From Paramuribaculum sp. (GTDB lineage: Bacteria; Bacteroidota; Bacteroidia; Bacteroidales; Muribaculaceae), in NCBI GenBank assembly GCA_029058705.1, contig JAIDXA010000032.1, positions 1-5,756 of the forward strand: a stretch of DNA of 5,756 nt. Reading direction: 5' to 3'. Below the pieces are notes generated by a model. It saw only the letters and a program-made list of their open reading frames with translations, was not told where the DNA came from and did no database searches. This document shows positions 1 through 5,713 of this stretch, piece by piece (within the stretch, counting starts at the first letter, position 1; every line of letters begins with the position of its first letter). The position numbers were made by a program, and so were the translations under genes.

Positions 1-1
1 G

Positions 2-265
2 TTCATGCTTGGCCACATTAGAGTCAACGAAAACATTCTGTCCGATCCTCGTTACAATTATCTCTTTACGGTCGAGGATGTCAACCGGCTGACACTTTCA
101 GGCACGCCGTTCCGAGAGGCATACCGCACAATCGGAATGCAGGTACAGCATGGCGAGTACACGCCGACCCGTTCTGTCGAGCATGTCCATGAAGGCTCGA
201 TCGGCAATCTCTGCAACGACAGGATCCGCGAGAAGCTCTCTGCCGTAATGAAGACTTTCGAATAA
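2..265 (+). CDS. argH: Argininosuccinate lyase, C-terminal end (5' truncated by window)
   Basis: This is the last 87 codons of an open frame entering from the left edge and ending in TAA at 263-265. ArgH cleaves argininosuccinate to arginine and fumarate, the last step of arginine synthesis, in the cytoplasm as a homotetramer. The visible part matches the ArgH C-terminal helical domain as I know it from Bacteroidetes: a helix with HIRVNENIL and DPRYNYLFTVEDVNRL, then the conserved PFREAY stretch with IGMQV, then H-x-HEGSIGNL close to the end. The catalytic regions (His/Ser loop, GSSxMPxKxNP) lie upstream of the window and cannot be checked. I see no hairpin terminator directly after the stop. 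The next gene has its own promoter 15 bases downstream, so it need not depend on argH transcription. The family call is by recognition of the C-terminal pattern only. Confidence 0.85.
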   Translation, partial: FMLGHIRVNENILSDPRYNYLFTVEDVNRLTLSGTPFREAYRTIGMQVQHGEYTPTRSVEHVHEGSIGNLCNDRIREKLSAVMKTFE

Positions 266-279
266 TTCGGGGCTCTGTT

Positions 280-310
280 ATTGGGATTTGGGCAAAATTA
301 CTTATCTTTG
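280..310 (+). promoter_or_regulatory. Bacteroidetes-type promoter for hppA
   Basis: ATTG at 280-283 (three of four matches to the -33 TTTG) is followed by 19 bases and then TATCTTTG at 303-310, a full match to the -7 consensus TAnnTTTG. Transcription would start near 316-318, giving a leader of about 85 bases before the hppA ATG at 401. No Shine-Dalgarno sequence is visible before that ATG, which is usual in this phylum. The assignment is by consensus match and position only. Confidence 0.6.
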
Positions 311-311
311 C

Positions 312-391
312 TATTGGTAATTTCAGTGTCTGACGGTTTCGATTCCGATGCTGAGATGACAAAGTAATTGTTTTATAAGTAATAACCAATA
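312..391 (+). repeat. Inverted repeat flanking the hppA leader
   Basis: TATTGGT at 312-318 is the exact reverse complement of ACCAATA at 385-391. After one A/A mismatch the match continues for three more pairs (320-322 with 381-383). The right arm ends nine bases before the hppA start codon. The left arm sits at the predicted transcription start, so much of it may be missing from the mRNA. It may be an operator-like DNA repeat, a partial leader stem, or chance in AT-rich sequence. Confidence 0.25.
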
Positions 392-400
392 ATTCAACCC

Positions 401-2596
401 ATGGAAAAAGACTTGTTTTGGCTCGTGCCGATTTCTTCGGTGGTAGCTTTGGCTCTGGCTTGGTTTTTCTATAGTCAGATGAAAAAAGAGAGTGAGGGCA
501 CTCCCCAGATGGCGAAAATCGCATCATATGTGCGGAAAGGCGCCATGTCTTATCTTCGTCAGCAATATAAGATAGTCTCTCTTGTATTTCTTGCGCTCGT
601 AATCCTGTTTTCAGTAATGGCCTATGGATTCGGGCTTCAGAATGCCTGGGTGCCGGTGGCTTTTCTGACCGGTGGCTTTTTCAGTGGACTTGCCGGATTT
701 TTAGGCATGAAGACGGCAACCCATGCATCGGCACGTACGGCCAACGCTGCCCGTGAATCGCTGAATAAAGGTCTGCGTGTGGCATTTCGTTCGGGAGCCG
801 TGATGGGTCTGGTTGTTGTCGGCCTCGGACTGTTTGACATTTCATTCTGGTATGTGATTCTCCAGCTATGTGTCGATAATGCTTCCGAACTCGAAAAAAT
901 GTGTATGATCACCACCACGATGCTCACGTTCGGTATGGGTGCGAGTACACAGGCGCTTTTCGCGCGCGTCGGAGGCGGAATCTACACAAAAGCGGCCGAC
1001 GTCGGAGCTGACCTTGTCGGAAAGGTAGAGGCCGGAATTCCTGAAGATGACCCTCGTAATCCGGCGACGATTGCCGATAACGTGGGTGACAATGTCGGCG
1101 ACGTTGCCGGTATGGGCGCCGACCTTTACGAGTCTTATTGCGGCTCGATTCTTGCAACCGCCGCGCTTGGAGCTGCCGCTTATCTGCTGAAAGGCGATCC
1201 CGTGATGCAGTTGAAGGCTGTCATGGCACCGATGTTGATTGCGGCTGTCGGTATTTTGCTCTCCATTATCGGAATTTTCTGTGTGAGGACAAAAGAAGAC
1301 GCAACAATGAAGGATCTTCTCAATTCGCTTGCTTTTGGGACTAATCTCAGCTCGATTCTTATTGTCGGTGCGACATTTCTCATTCTTTGGCTTCTTAAGC
1401 TCGACAACTGGGCGCTGATCGGTTGCTCTGTAGTCATAGGTCTGCTCGTCGGAATTGTCATAGGCCGCGCCACGGAATATTACACCTCCCAGTCCTATAA
1501 ACCCACCCGCAAGCTGGCTGAAAGCGGCCAGACCGGTCCTGCCACGGTAATTATCTCGGGTGTCGGTCTCGGAATGATTTCCACGGCAGTCCCTGTCATT
1601 GCTGTGGTTGTCGGAATAATTCTTTCCTATTGGTTCGCTTCCGGCTTTGATTTCACAAATGTCGGAATGGGACTCTATGGAATCGGTATAGCAGCCGTCG
1701 GAATGCTATCCACGCTCGGAATCACACTCGCCACTGATGCCTATGGCCCGATTGCCGACAATGCGGGCGGCAATGCCGAAATGAGCGGACTGGGATCAGA
1801 GGTGCGACGCCGCACTGATGCTCTCGACTCTCTTGGAAACACTACTGCTGCGACCGGTAAGGGTTTTGCCATCGGGTCGGCTGCGTTGACCGGGCTTGCT
1901 CTTCTCGCTTCTTATATTGAAGAGATCCGTATAGGACTCGCCCGGCTTGGAGAAACCATGATTCAGATAGGAGACCGCGCAGTGCCGATTCATGAGGCCA
2001 CTTTTACGGATTTCATGGCATTCTATGAAGTCAATCTGATGAGTCCGAAAGTCCTTTCGGGTATGTTTGTCGGTGCAATGATGGCATTCCTTTTCTGTGG
2101 GCTGACAATGAATGCAGTCGGACGGGCTGCTGGAAGCATGGTCGATGAGGTGCGCCGCCAGTTCCGGACAATCAAAGGAATTCTCACCGGCGAGGCCGAG
2201 CCTGACTATGCACGATGTGTTCAGATTTCCACACGTGGCGCGCAGCGTGAAATGGTATTCCCGTCTTTGCTCGCGATCATCGTTCCGATTCTTGTCGGAC
2301 TGCTCTTCGGAGTCCCGGGAGTGATAGGCCTGCTTGTCGGCGGTCTGTCGTCGGGTTTTGTGCTTGCTGTGTTTATGGCCAATGCCGGTGGCGCGTGGGA
2401 TAATGCCAAGAAATACATCGAAGAAGGCAACTACGGTGGAAAAGGAAGCGATGTCCACAAAGCGACTGTTGTCGGCGATACCGTTGGGGATCCGTTCAAG
2501 GACACTTCCGGTCCGAGTCTGAACATTCTGATCAAGCTTATGTCGATGGTGTCGATCGTCATGGCCGGTCTGACTGTAAGCTGGAGTTTATTCTAA
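401..2596 (+). CDS. hppA: K+-stimulated, Na+(/H+)-translocating membrane pyrophosphatase
   Basis: Complete 731-residue integral membrane protein that hydrolyses pyrophosphate and uses the energy to move cations out across the inner membrane; the family works as a homodimer with about 16 membrane helices. The first helix is near residues 6-24. The pyrophosphate/Mg site is intact: DVGADLVGKVE at 200-210, DDPRNPATIADNVGDNVGD at 216-234, DAYGPIADNAGGNAEM at 446-461, and the C-terminal KATVVGDTVGDPFKD at 687-701. Ala483 and Gly486 in GNTTAATGKG (479-488) are the residues that mark K+-dependent enzymes; K+-independent ones have Lys and Thr there. Glu244 in DLYESY fits the Glu position used by Na+-transporting members (E6.53). 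Thr90, Phe94 and Asp146 match residues I recall as markers of dual Na+,H+-pumps, described from Bacteroides vulgatus. The start at 401 is supported by the upstream promoter and the immediate N-terminal membrane helix. The gene is transcribed alone and closed by a strong terminator. Confidence 0.97.
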   Translation: MEKDLFWLVPISSVVALALAWFFYSQMKKESEGTPQMAKIASYVRKGAMSYLRQQYKIVSLVFLALVILFSVMAYGFGLQNAWVPVAFLTGGFFSGLAGFLGMKTATHASARTANAARESLNKGLRVAFRSGAVMGLVVVGLGLFDISFWYVILQLCVDNASELEKMCMITTTMLTFGMGASTQALFARVGGGIYTKAADVGADLVGKVEAGIPEDDPRNPATIADNVGDNVGDVAGMGADLYESYCGSILATAALGAAAYLLKGDPVMQLKAVMAPMLIAAVGILLSIIGIFCVRTKEDATMKDLLNSLAFGTNLSSILIVGATFLILWLLKLDNWALIGCSVVIGLLVGIVIGRATEYYTSQSYKPTRKLAESGQTGPATVIISGVGLGMISTAVPVIAVVVGIILSYWFASGFDFTNVGMGLYGIGIAAVGMLSTLGITLATDAYGPIADNAGGNAEMSGLGSEVRRRTDALDSLGNTTAATGKGFAIGSAALTGLALLASYIEEIRIGLARLGETMIQIGDRAVPIHEATFTDFMAFYEVNLMSPKVLSGMFVGAMMAFLFCGLTMNAVGRAAGSMVDEVRRQFRTIKGILTGEAEPDYARCVQISTRGAQREMVFPSLLAIIVPILVGLLFGVPGVIGLLVGGLSSGFVLAVFMANAGGAWDNAKKYIEEGNYGGKGSDVHKATVVGDTVGDPFKDTSGPSLNILIKLMSMVSIVMAGLTVSWSLF

Positions 2597-2617
2597 AAAT
2601 TCAGTTCCTATAATATA

Positions 2618-2654
2618 GGGGGTGGAGTCACATTGGCTCCACCCCTCTTTCTTT
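2618..2654 (+). terminator. Rho-independent terminator of hppA
   Basis: GGGGTGGAG at 2619-2627 pairs perfectly with CTCCACCCC at 2637-2645. The stem extends inward by a T/G wobble (2628 with 2636) and a C/G pair (2629 with 2635) to a five-base loop at 2630-2634, and outward by a G/T wobble (2618 with 2646). A T-rich tail, TCTTTCTTT, follows at 2646-2654. It lies 21 bases after the hppA stop. On the opposite strand the hairpin is not followed by a run of T, so it probably ends hppA transcription mainly rather than acting equally in both directions. Confidence 0.85.
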
Positions 2655-2693
2655 GTCTGTCAGTCTATGGGGCACCGCGATAATGTGAGCGGT

Positions 2694-3131
2694 CTATTGT
2701 CGGATGTATTTCTGAAGAATCTCCATGATTCGTTCAGGGAAATTATTGTAAACCTTGTCCTGGACTGCGGTTCTTATTTCCGTGGAATGTTTTGCAAATT
2801 TCTTGCCTGACGGGGTCTCGTAGAATTGGTTTATAGCCATCATGTCCTCAATGGAATAATACTTTTCGTATTCTTCGGCATAAATATTGATCAAGTCGAT
2901 CCAAACCGCTTCGACAACTTCGGTGGCCGCAGCCTCGCAGTCAGTCAGCGGCAGTCCCATTTCTGTCCATATTGTCATGATCGTCTGAACCATATGTGGC
3001 TTTAGGTCAGTTGCGGTCAGCATCTTGTCTATTTCCGATCTATAGTTGTCAGATGGAGAAGTCTGGGCGTATGGCCGGATCGCAGACATAGCGAACAGGA
3101 CAACGGTGATTGTGATTCTGATTTTTGTCAT
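2694..3131 (-). CDS. Secreted DUF2059-domain protein
   Basis: A 145-residue protein when started at the ATG at 3131-3129. Its N-terminus, MTKIRITITVVLFAMSAIRP followed by YAQ, is a good Sec signal peptide: two basic residues, a hydrophobic core at about 6-18, and likely cleavage after Ala22. The mature part is mostly helical. Near the C-terminus it has EYEKYYSIEDMMAINQFYET (87-106) followed by PSGKKF, the pattern of DUF2059 (an acidic or aromatic helix, then FYxTPxGKK). DUF2059 proteins are small, exported and of unknown function; a periplasmic location is inferred. The frame stays open upstream to an ATG at 3191-3189, with another ATG at 3140-3138. The start chosen here puts the signal peptide at the very N-terminus; 3140 (three residues longer) is a close alternative. 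The gene is convergent with hppA and divergent from the ABC-F gene. There is a single cysteine (65). No clear -33/-7 pair is visible upstream. Confidence 0.85.
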   Translation of the reverse strand: MTKIRITITVVLFAMSAIRPYAQTSPSDNYRSEIDKMLTATDLKPHMVQTIMTIWTEMGLPLTDCEAAATEVVEAVWIDLINIYAEEYEKYYSIEDMMAINQFYETPSGKKFAKHSTEIRTAVQDKVYNNFPERIMEILQKYIRQ

Positions 3132-3195
3132 GGCAAACATTTTGGCAAGATTTTCAACAGTCAAATTTAAACATATTTCCTCAGTACGCAAGCGG

Positions 3196-3227
3196 TTTCT
3201 TAAATTAAATAAAAATGCGTAACTTTG
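3196..3227 (+). promoter_or_regulatory. Bacteroidetes-type promoter for the ABC-F/Dabb unit
   Basis: TAACTTTG at 3220-3227 is a full match to the -7 consensus TAnnTTTG. TTTC at 3196-3199, 20 bases upstream, fits the -33 element at three of four positions. Transcription would start near 3235, giving a leader of about 25 bases, A-rich, before the ATG at 3259. GGT at 3244-3246 inside an A-rich stretch is the only purine cluster resembling a ribosome binding site. Confidence 0.65.
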
Positions 3228-3258
3228 CAGTCGTAAAAAATAAGGTAAAAAAGTTCAA

Positions 3259-4878
3259 ATGATATCAGTTAATGATCTTGCCATGCAATTTGGCAAACGC
3301 GTCCTGTTTCAGGACGTCAACATGAAATTCACTCCTGGAAACTGTTATGGTATAATTGGTGCAAATGGGGCAGGTAAATCCACTCTGATGCGTATTCTGT
3401 CGGGAGAGCTGACACCTACGCGTGGCACAATAACACAAGGCCCGGGAGAGCGTATGAGTGTGCTTGAGCAGGATCACTTCAAATATGACGATTGCACAGT
3501 GTTAAACACGGTGCTTCAGGGTCATACGGTCCTGTGGGACATCATGCAGGAAAAGGATGCAATCTATGCGAAGGAAGACTTCTCGGATGCCGACGGAATG
3601 CGTGCGTCTGAGCTTGAAGAGAAATTTGCCGAGCTCGAAGGCTGGAATGCGGAGAGTGATGCGGCGGCGCTCTTAAGCGGTCTCGGAATAAAGGAAGACC
3701 GTCATTATATGCTCATGCGCGACCTTTCCGGTAATGAGAAGGTCCGTGTGCTGCTCGCGAAAGCTCTGTTTGGAAATCCTGACAATCTGCTGCTTGACGA
3801 GCCGACCAACGACCTCGACCTTGAAACCGTAAGCTGGCTTGAAAATTATCTGTCAAATTGCGAAAACACAGTGCTGGTAGTAAGCCATGACCGACACTTC
3901 CTTGACTCTGTGTCGACCCATACGCTTGACATTGACTATAACAAGATGTCGCTCTTCGCCGGAAACTACAGCTATTGGTATGAGTCGTCACAGCTCGCTC
4001 TCCGTCAGCAGCAGCAGCAAAATAAAAAAGCCGAGGAAAAACGTAAGGAACTTCTTGAATTCATTCAGCGTTTCAGCGCGAATGTGGCTAAATCGAAACA
4101 GACAACCTCGCGCAAAAAAATGCTCGAGAAACTTAATATCGAAGAAATCCAGCCATCGTCGCGCCGTTATCCGGGAATTATTTTCACACCCCAGCGAGAA
4201 CCGGGAAACAAGATTCTGGAAGTTCATGGACTTTCGGCATCGGTCGACGGAGATGTACTCTTCAGCGATGTGAATTTTCAGATTGAGAAGGGTGATAGGG
4301 TTGCGTTCCTGAGCCACGATCCTCGTGCGATGACCGCACTCTTTGAAATCATAACCGGAAATCGTAAAGCCGATGCCGGCACATATGACTGGGGGCAGAC
4401 CATTACATCGGCCTACCTGCCGCTTGACAATTCCAAGTTCTTCAATACAGACATGAATCTTGTCGATTGGCTCTGCCAGTTCAGCGATGACTCCAGCGAG
4501 ATATATCTCAAGGGATTCCTTGGCCGTATGCTTTTTTCCGGAGAGGACGTGCTCAAGAAAGCATCAGTCCTTTCAGGCGGTGAAAAGATGCGCTGCATGA
4601 TCTCCCGGATGATGCTCAGGGATGCCAATACTCTGATTCTTGATTCACCGACCAACCATCTTGACCTCGAGTCGATTCAGGCGTTTAACAATACACTGCG
4701 CAGTTTCAAGGGAATAATCCTTATGTCTTCGCATGACCATGAGTTCATCCAGACCGTGGCTACACGAATCATTGAGCTTACTCCCGGCGGAATTATCGAC
4801 AAGATGATGGACTATGACGATTACATCACGGACGAAAAAGTGCTTGCCGCCCGTGAACGCATGTATCATAAAAACTGA
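3259..4878 (+). CDS. YbiT-like ABC-F family ATPase (tandem nucleotide-binding domains)
   Basis: A 539-residue soluble protein with two ABC ATPase domains and no membrane segment. ABC-F proteins bind the ribosome near the tRNA exit site and modulate translation; YbiT-like members have no firmly settled role. Domain 1: Walker A GANGAGKS at 34-41, Q-loop Gln71, signature LSGNE at 156-160, Walker B NLLLDE at 176-181 with catalytic Glu181, switch His210. The linker (about 238-310) has a Gln run at 250-254, a charged coiled-coil segment, and RFSANVAKSKQTTSR (271-285), which closely resembles E. coli YbiT as I recall it. Domain 2 keeps signature LSGGE (438-442) and switch His492, but its Walker A region (352-359, SHDPRAMT) lacks the glycines and the lysine, and Walker B is LILDSP (459-464), with Ser463 in place of Glu. 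It therefore probably has one active and one degenerate ATP site. The frame is intact, so this looks like lineage evolution, not decay. It is followed after 8 bases by the Dabb gene. Confidence 0.93.
   Translation: MISVNDLAMQFGKRVLFQDVNMKFTPGNCYGIIGANGAGKSTLMRILSGELTPTRGTITQGPGERMSVLEQDHFKYDDCTVLNTVLQGHTVLWDIMQEKDAIYAKEDFSDADGMRASELEEKFAELEGWNAESDAAALLSGLGIKEDRHYMLMRDLSGNEKVRVLLAKALFGNPDNLLLDEPTNDLDLETVSWLENYLSNCENTVLVVSHDRHFLDSVSTHTLDIDYNKMSLFAGNYSYWYESSQLALRQQQQQNKKAEEKRKELLEFIQRFSANVAKSKQTTSRKKMLEKLNIEEIQPSSRRYPGIIFTPQREPGNKILEVHGLSASVDGDVLFSDVNFQIEKGDRVAFLSHDPRAMTALFEIITGNRKADAGTYDWGQTITSAYLPLDNSKFFNTDMNLVDWLCQFSDDSSEIYLKGFLGRMLFSGEDVLKKASVLSGGEKMRCMISRMMLRDANTLILDSPTNHLDLESIQAFNNTLRSFKGIILMSSHDHEFIQTVATRIIELTPGGIIDKMMDYDDYITDEKVLAARERMYHKN
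3299..3317 (+). repeat. Short perfect hairpin inside the start of the ABC-F gene
   Basis: CGTCCTG at 3300-3306 and CAGGACG at 3310-3316 are exact reverse complements separated by TTT, with a further G/T wobble pair (3299 with 3317). It falls about 40 bases after the start codon, in codons 14-20. No T run follows, so it is not a standard terminator. It could slow or modulate early translation, or be chance. Confidence 0.4.
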
Positions 4879-4886
4879 TTCAAGAA

Positions 4887-5183
4887 ATGGTCAGACATGT
4901 TGTCACATTCCGTTTGAACGGCCCGGAAGAATTGCGTCGCGAAGTTGCCGCGCGTTTTCGATCGGCTCTTCTGCAACTCCCGGCACAGATACCCCAGCTT
5001 AAGGAAATCGAGGTCGGAGTTAATATAAATCCTGCTGAACAATGGGATGTCACGCTGATTGCAACTGCCGACAGCCTTGATGACATAGCATTGTATTCCG
5101 CCCATCCTGCCCATGTGAGAGCCGTTGAAATAATCGCTCCGCATAAGGCTGAACGGGCCTGTGTGGATTTTATCGCTGAATAA
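4887..5183 (+). CDS. Dabb (stress-responsive alpha/beta-barrel) domain protein
   Basis: A 98-residue single-domain protein, the normal length for the Dabb family (dimeric ferredoxin-like fold). The pattern is visible end to end: N-terminal strand MVRHVVTFRL with the conserved His4; an amphipathic helix at about 13-35; IPQLKEIEVGVNINP (35-49), which is the typical ip-x-i-x-x-i-x-x-G turn; strand WDVTLIATADS (53-63); then the conserved Y-x-x-HP-x-H motif (Tyr70, His73, Pro74, His76) and a C-terminal strand. Family members include plant stress proteins and a polyketide cyclase (olivetolic acid cyclase), but most bacterial ones have no known substrate, so no reaction is assigned. It starts 8 bases after the ABC-F stop with no promoter between, so co-transcription is likely. 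Its last 14 bases overlap the 3' end of the opposing gene. Confidence 0.88.
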   Translation: MVRHVVTFRLNGPEELRREVAARFRSALLQLPAQIPQLKEIEVGVNINPAEQWDVTLIATADSLDDIALYSAHPAHVRAVEIIAPHKAERACVDFIAE

Positions 5184-5649
5184 TGTCGCTGACGGCCGGC
5201 ACTTCAGGCAGAAAACGATAGGATTTCCGCCGGAAGTCTATGGCGCAGCAATAGTGGTGGAGACCGTTGCTGACAATAAGCAGCGGTGCATTAAGCACCA
5301 TGTTGTAGCGGGTTATCTGGTCAAAAACCTCTTGTGTGATCTCAACAGAAGGAGCCTTATATTCAACAATGATATATGGCTCTTTTCTGTTATTGAAAAC
5401 AACGGTATCGCAGCGACGGGAGGTTGAGTTCAACCGTATTCCGACCTCATTGGCGATGCTGCCGGCGTAATAGCCCTTTTCGTTGATGAGCATTGCGACA
5501 AAATGCTGTCGAACCCATTCTTCTGGGGTCAGGGCGACCCATCTGCGGCGTTGCGGATCGTAGACCTGCGGACGGGCGCATTCAGGTTGCATGCGGAGTT
5601 TCAGATGGGCTGGCGGCAGATTCAGCTGAGGATATTCGTCGACCGTCAT
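5170..5649 (-). CDS. Solitary HsdR N-terminal-like (PD-(D/E)XK) protein
   Basis: A 159-residue protein with start ATG at 5649-5647. The frame is open further up to 5742, but the predicted promoter and its start site lie inside that extension, so the shorter form is chosen. After an N-terminal segment containing VYDPQRRRWVALTPEEWVRQ (29-48), it shows the nuclease-like core of the HSDR_N family: Glu68 in ANEVG, Asp81 in RRCDTVVF, then IIVEYKAP (93-100) with the Glu96-x-Lys98 pair, followed by FDQITRYN (109-116), the Q-x-x-x-Y motif seen in type I restriction HsdR subunits. C-terminal strands (LLIVSNG, 123-129) complete the fold. There is no helicase domain and no HsdM or HsdS gene here, so it should not be called a restriction enzyme. 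Stand-alone proteins of this kind are common in Bacteroidetes and their role is unknown to me. The catalytic residues look intact. Confidence 0.85.
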   Translation of the reverse strand: MTVDEYPQLNLPPAHLKLRMQPECARPQVYDPQRRRWVALTPEEWVRQHFVAMLINEKGYYAGSIANEVGIRLNSTSRRCDTVVFNNRKEPYIIVEYKAPSVEITQEVFDQITRYNMVLNAPLLIVSNGLHHYCCAIDFRRKSYRFLPEVPAVSDIIQR

Positions 5650-5653
5650 AAGT

Positions 5654-5684
5654 TTTGTTATTATCGAATTAATGCGTAAATTTA
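5654..5684 (+). promoter_or_regulatory. Promoter for the rightward gene at 5714
   Basis: TTTG at 5654-5657 is an exact -33 match, followed by 19 bases and TAAATTTA at 5677-5684, seven of eight to TAnnTTTG. The start site would be near 5691, about 23 bases before the ATG at 5714. The -7 octamer is its own reverse complement and also fits a promoter on the other strand. Confidence 0.55.
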
Positions 5685-5708
5685 CAGAATAATACTCAAT
5701 TCTGCAAC
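5677..5708 (-). promoter_or_regulatory. Promoter for the leftward HsdR-N-like gene
   Basis: Read on the minus strand, GTTG (5708-5705) is three of four to the -33 TTTG. It is followed by 20 bases and TAAATTTA (5684-5677), seven of eight to TAnnTTTG. The start site would be near 5670, about 20 bases before the ATG at 5649. The -7 element is the same eight bases used by the rightward promoter. Confidence 0.5.
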
Positions 5709-5713
5709 AGAAA

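Noticed and set aside
81..527. A 148-codon open frame on the minus strand across the argH-hppA gap
   Set aside because: It runs antisense to the end of argH, the hppA promoter and the hppA start, has a basic, disordered composition and matches no family I know.
1796..2458. A 220-codon open frame on the minus strand inside hppA
   Set aside because: It is fully antisense to a highly conserved, unmistakable hppA region. Its translation is low-complexity and rich in His, Ser, Arg and Cys, with no recognisable domain. It is a shadow of the codon pattern.
3168..3175. TATGTTTA on the minus strand as a -7 element for the DUF2059 gene
   Set aside because: It is one base off consensus and has no TTTG-like element 19-21 bases upstream; the nearest TTG-containing match is only 13 bases away.
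4006..4020. CAG repeat (five Gln codons) as an unstable microsatellite
   Set aside because: It is only four CAG plus one CAA, lies in the flexible linker of the ABC-F protein, and is too short to suggest phase variation.
3887..4273. A 128-codon plus-strand frame inside the ABC-F gene
   Set aside because: It is an out-of-frame reading of the ABC-F linker region, Ser/Arg-rich, without promoter or domain.
5170..5649. A type I restriction-modification or other defence system
   Set aside because: Only an HsdR-N-like domain is present. There is no helicase, methylase, specificity or toxin gene within the window, and the neighbours are housekeeping.
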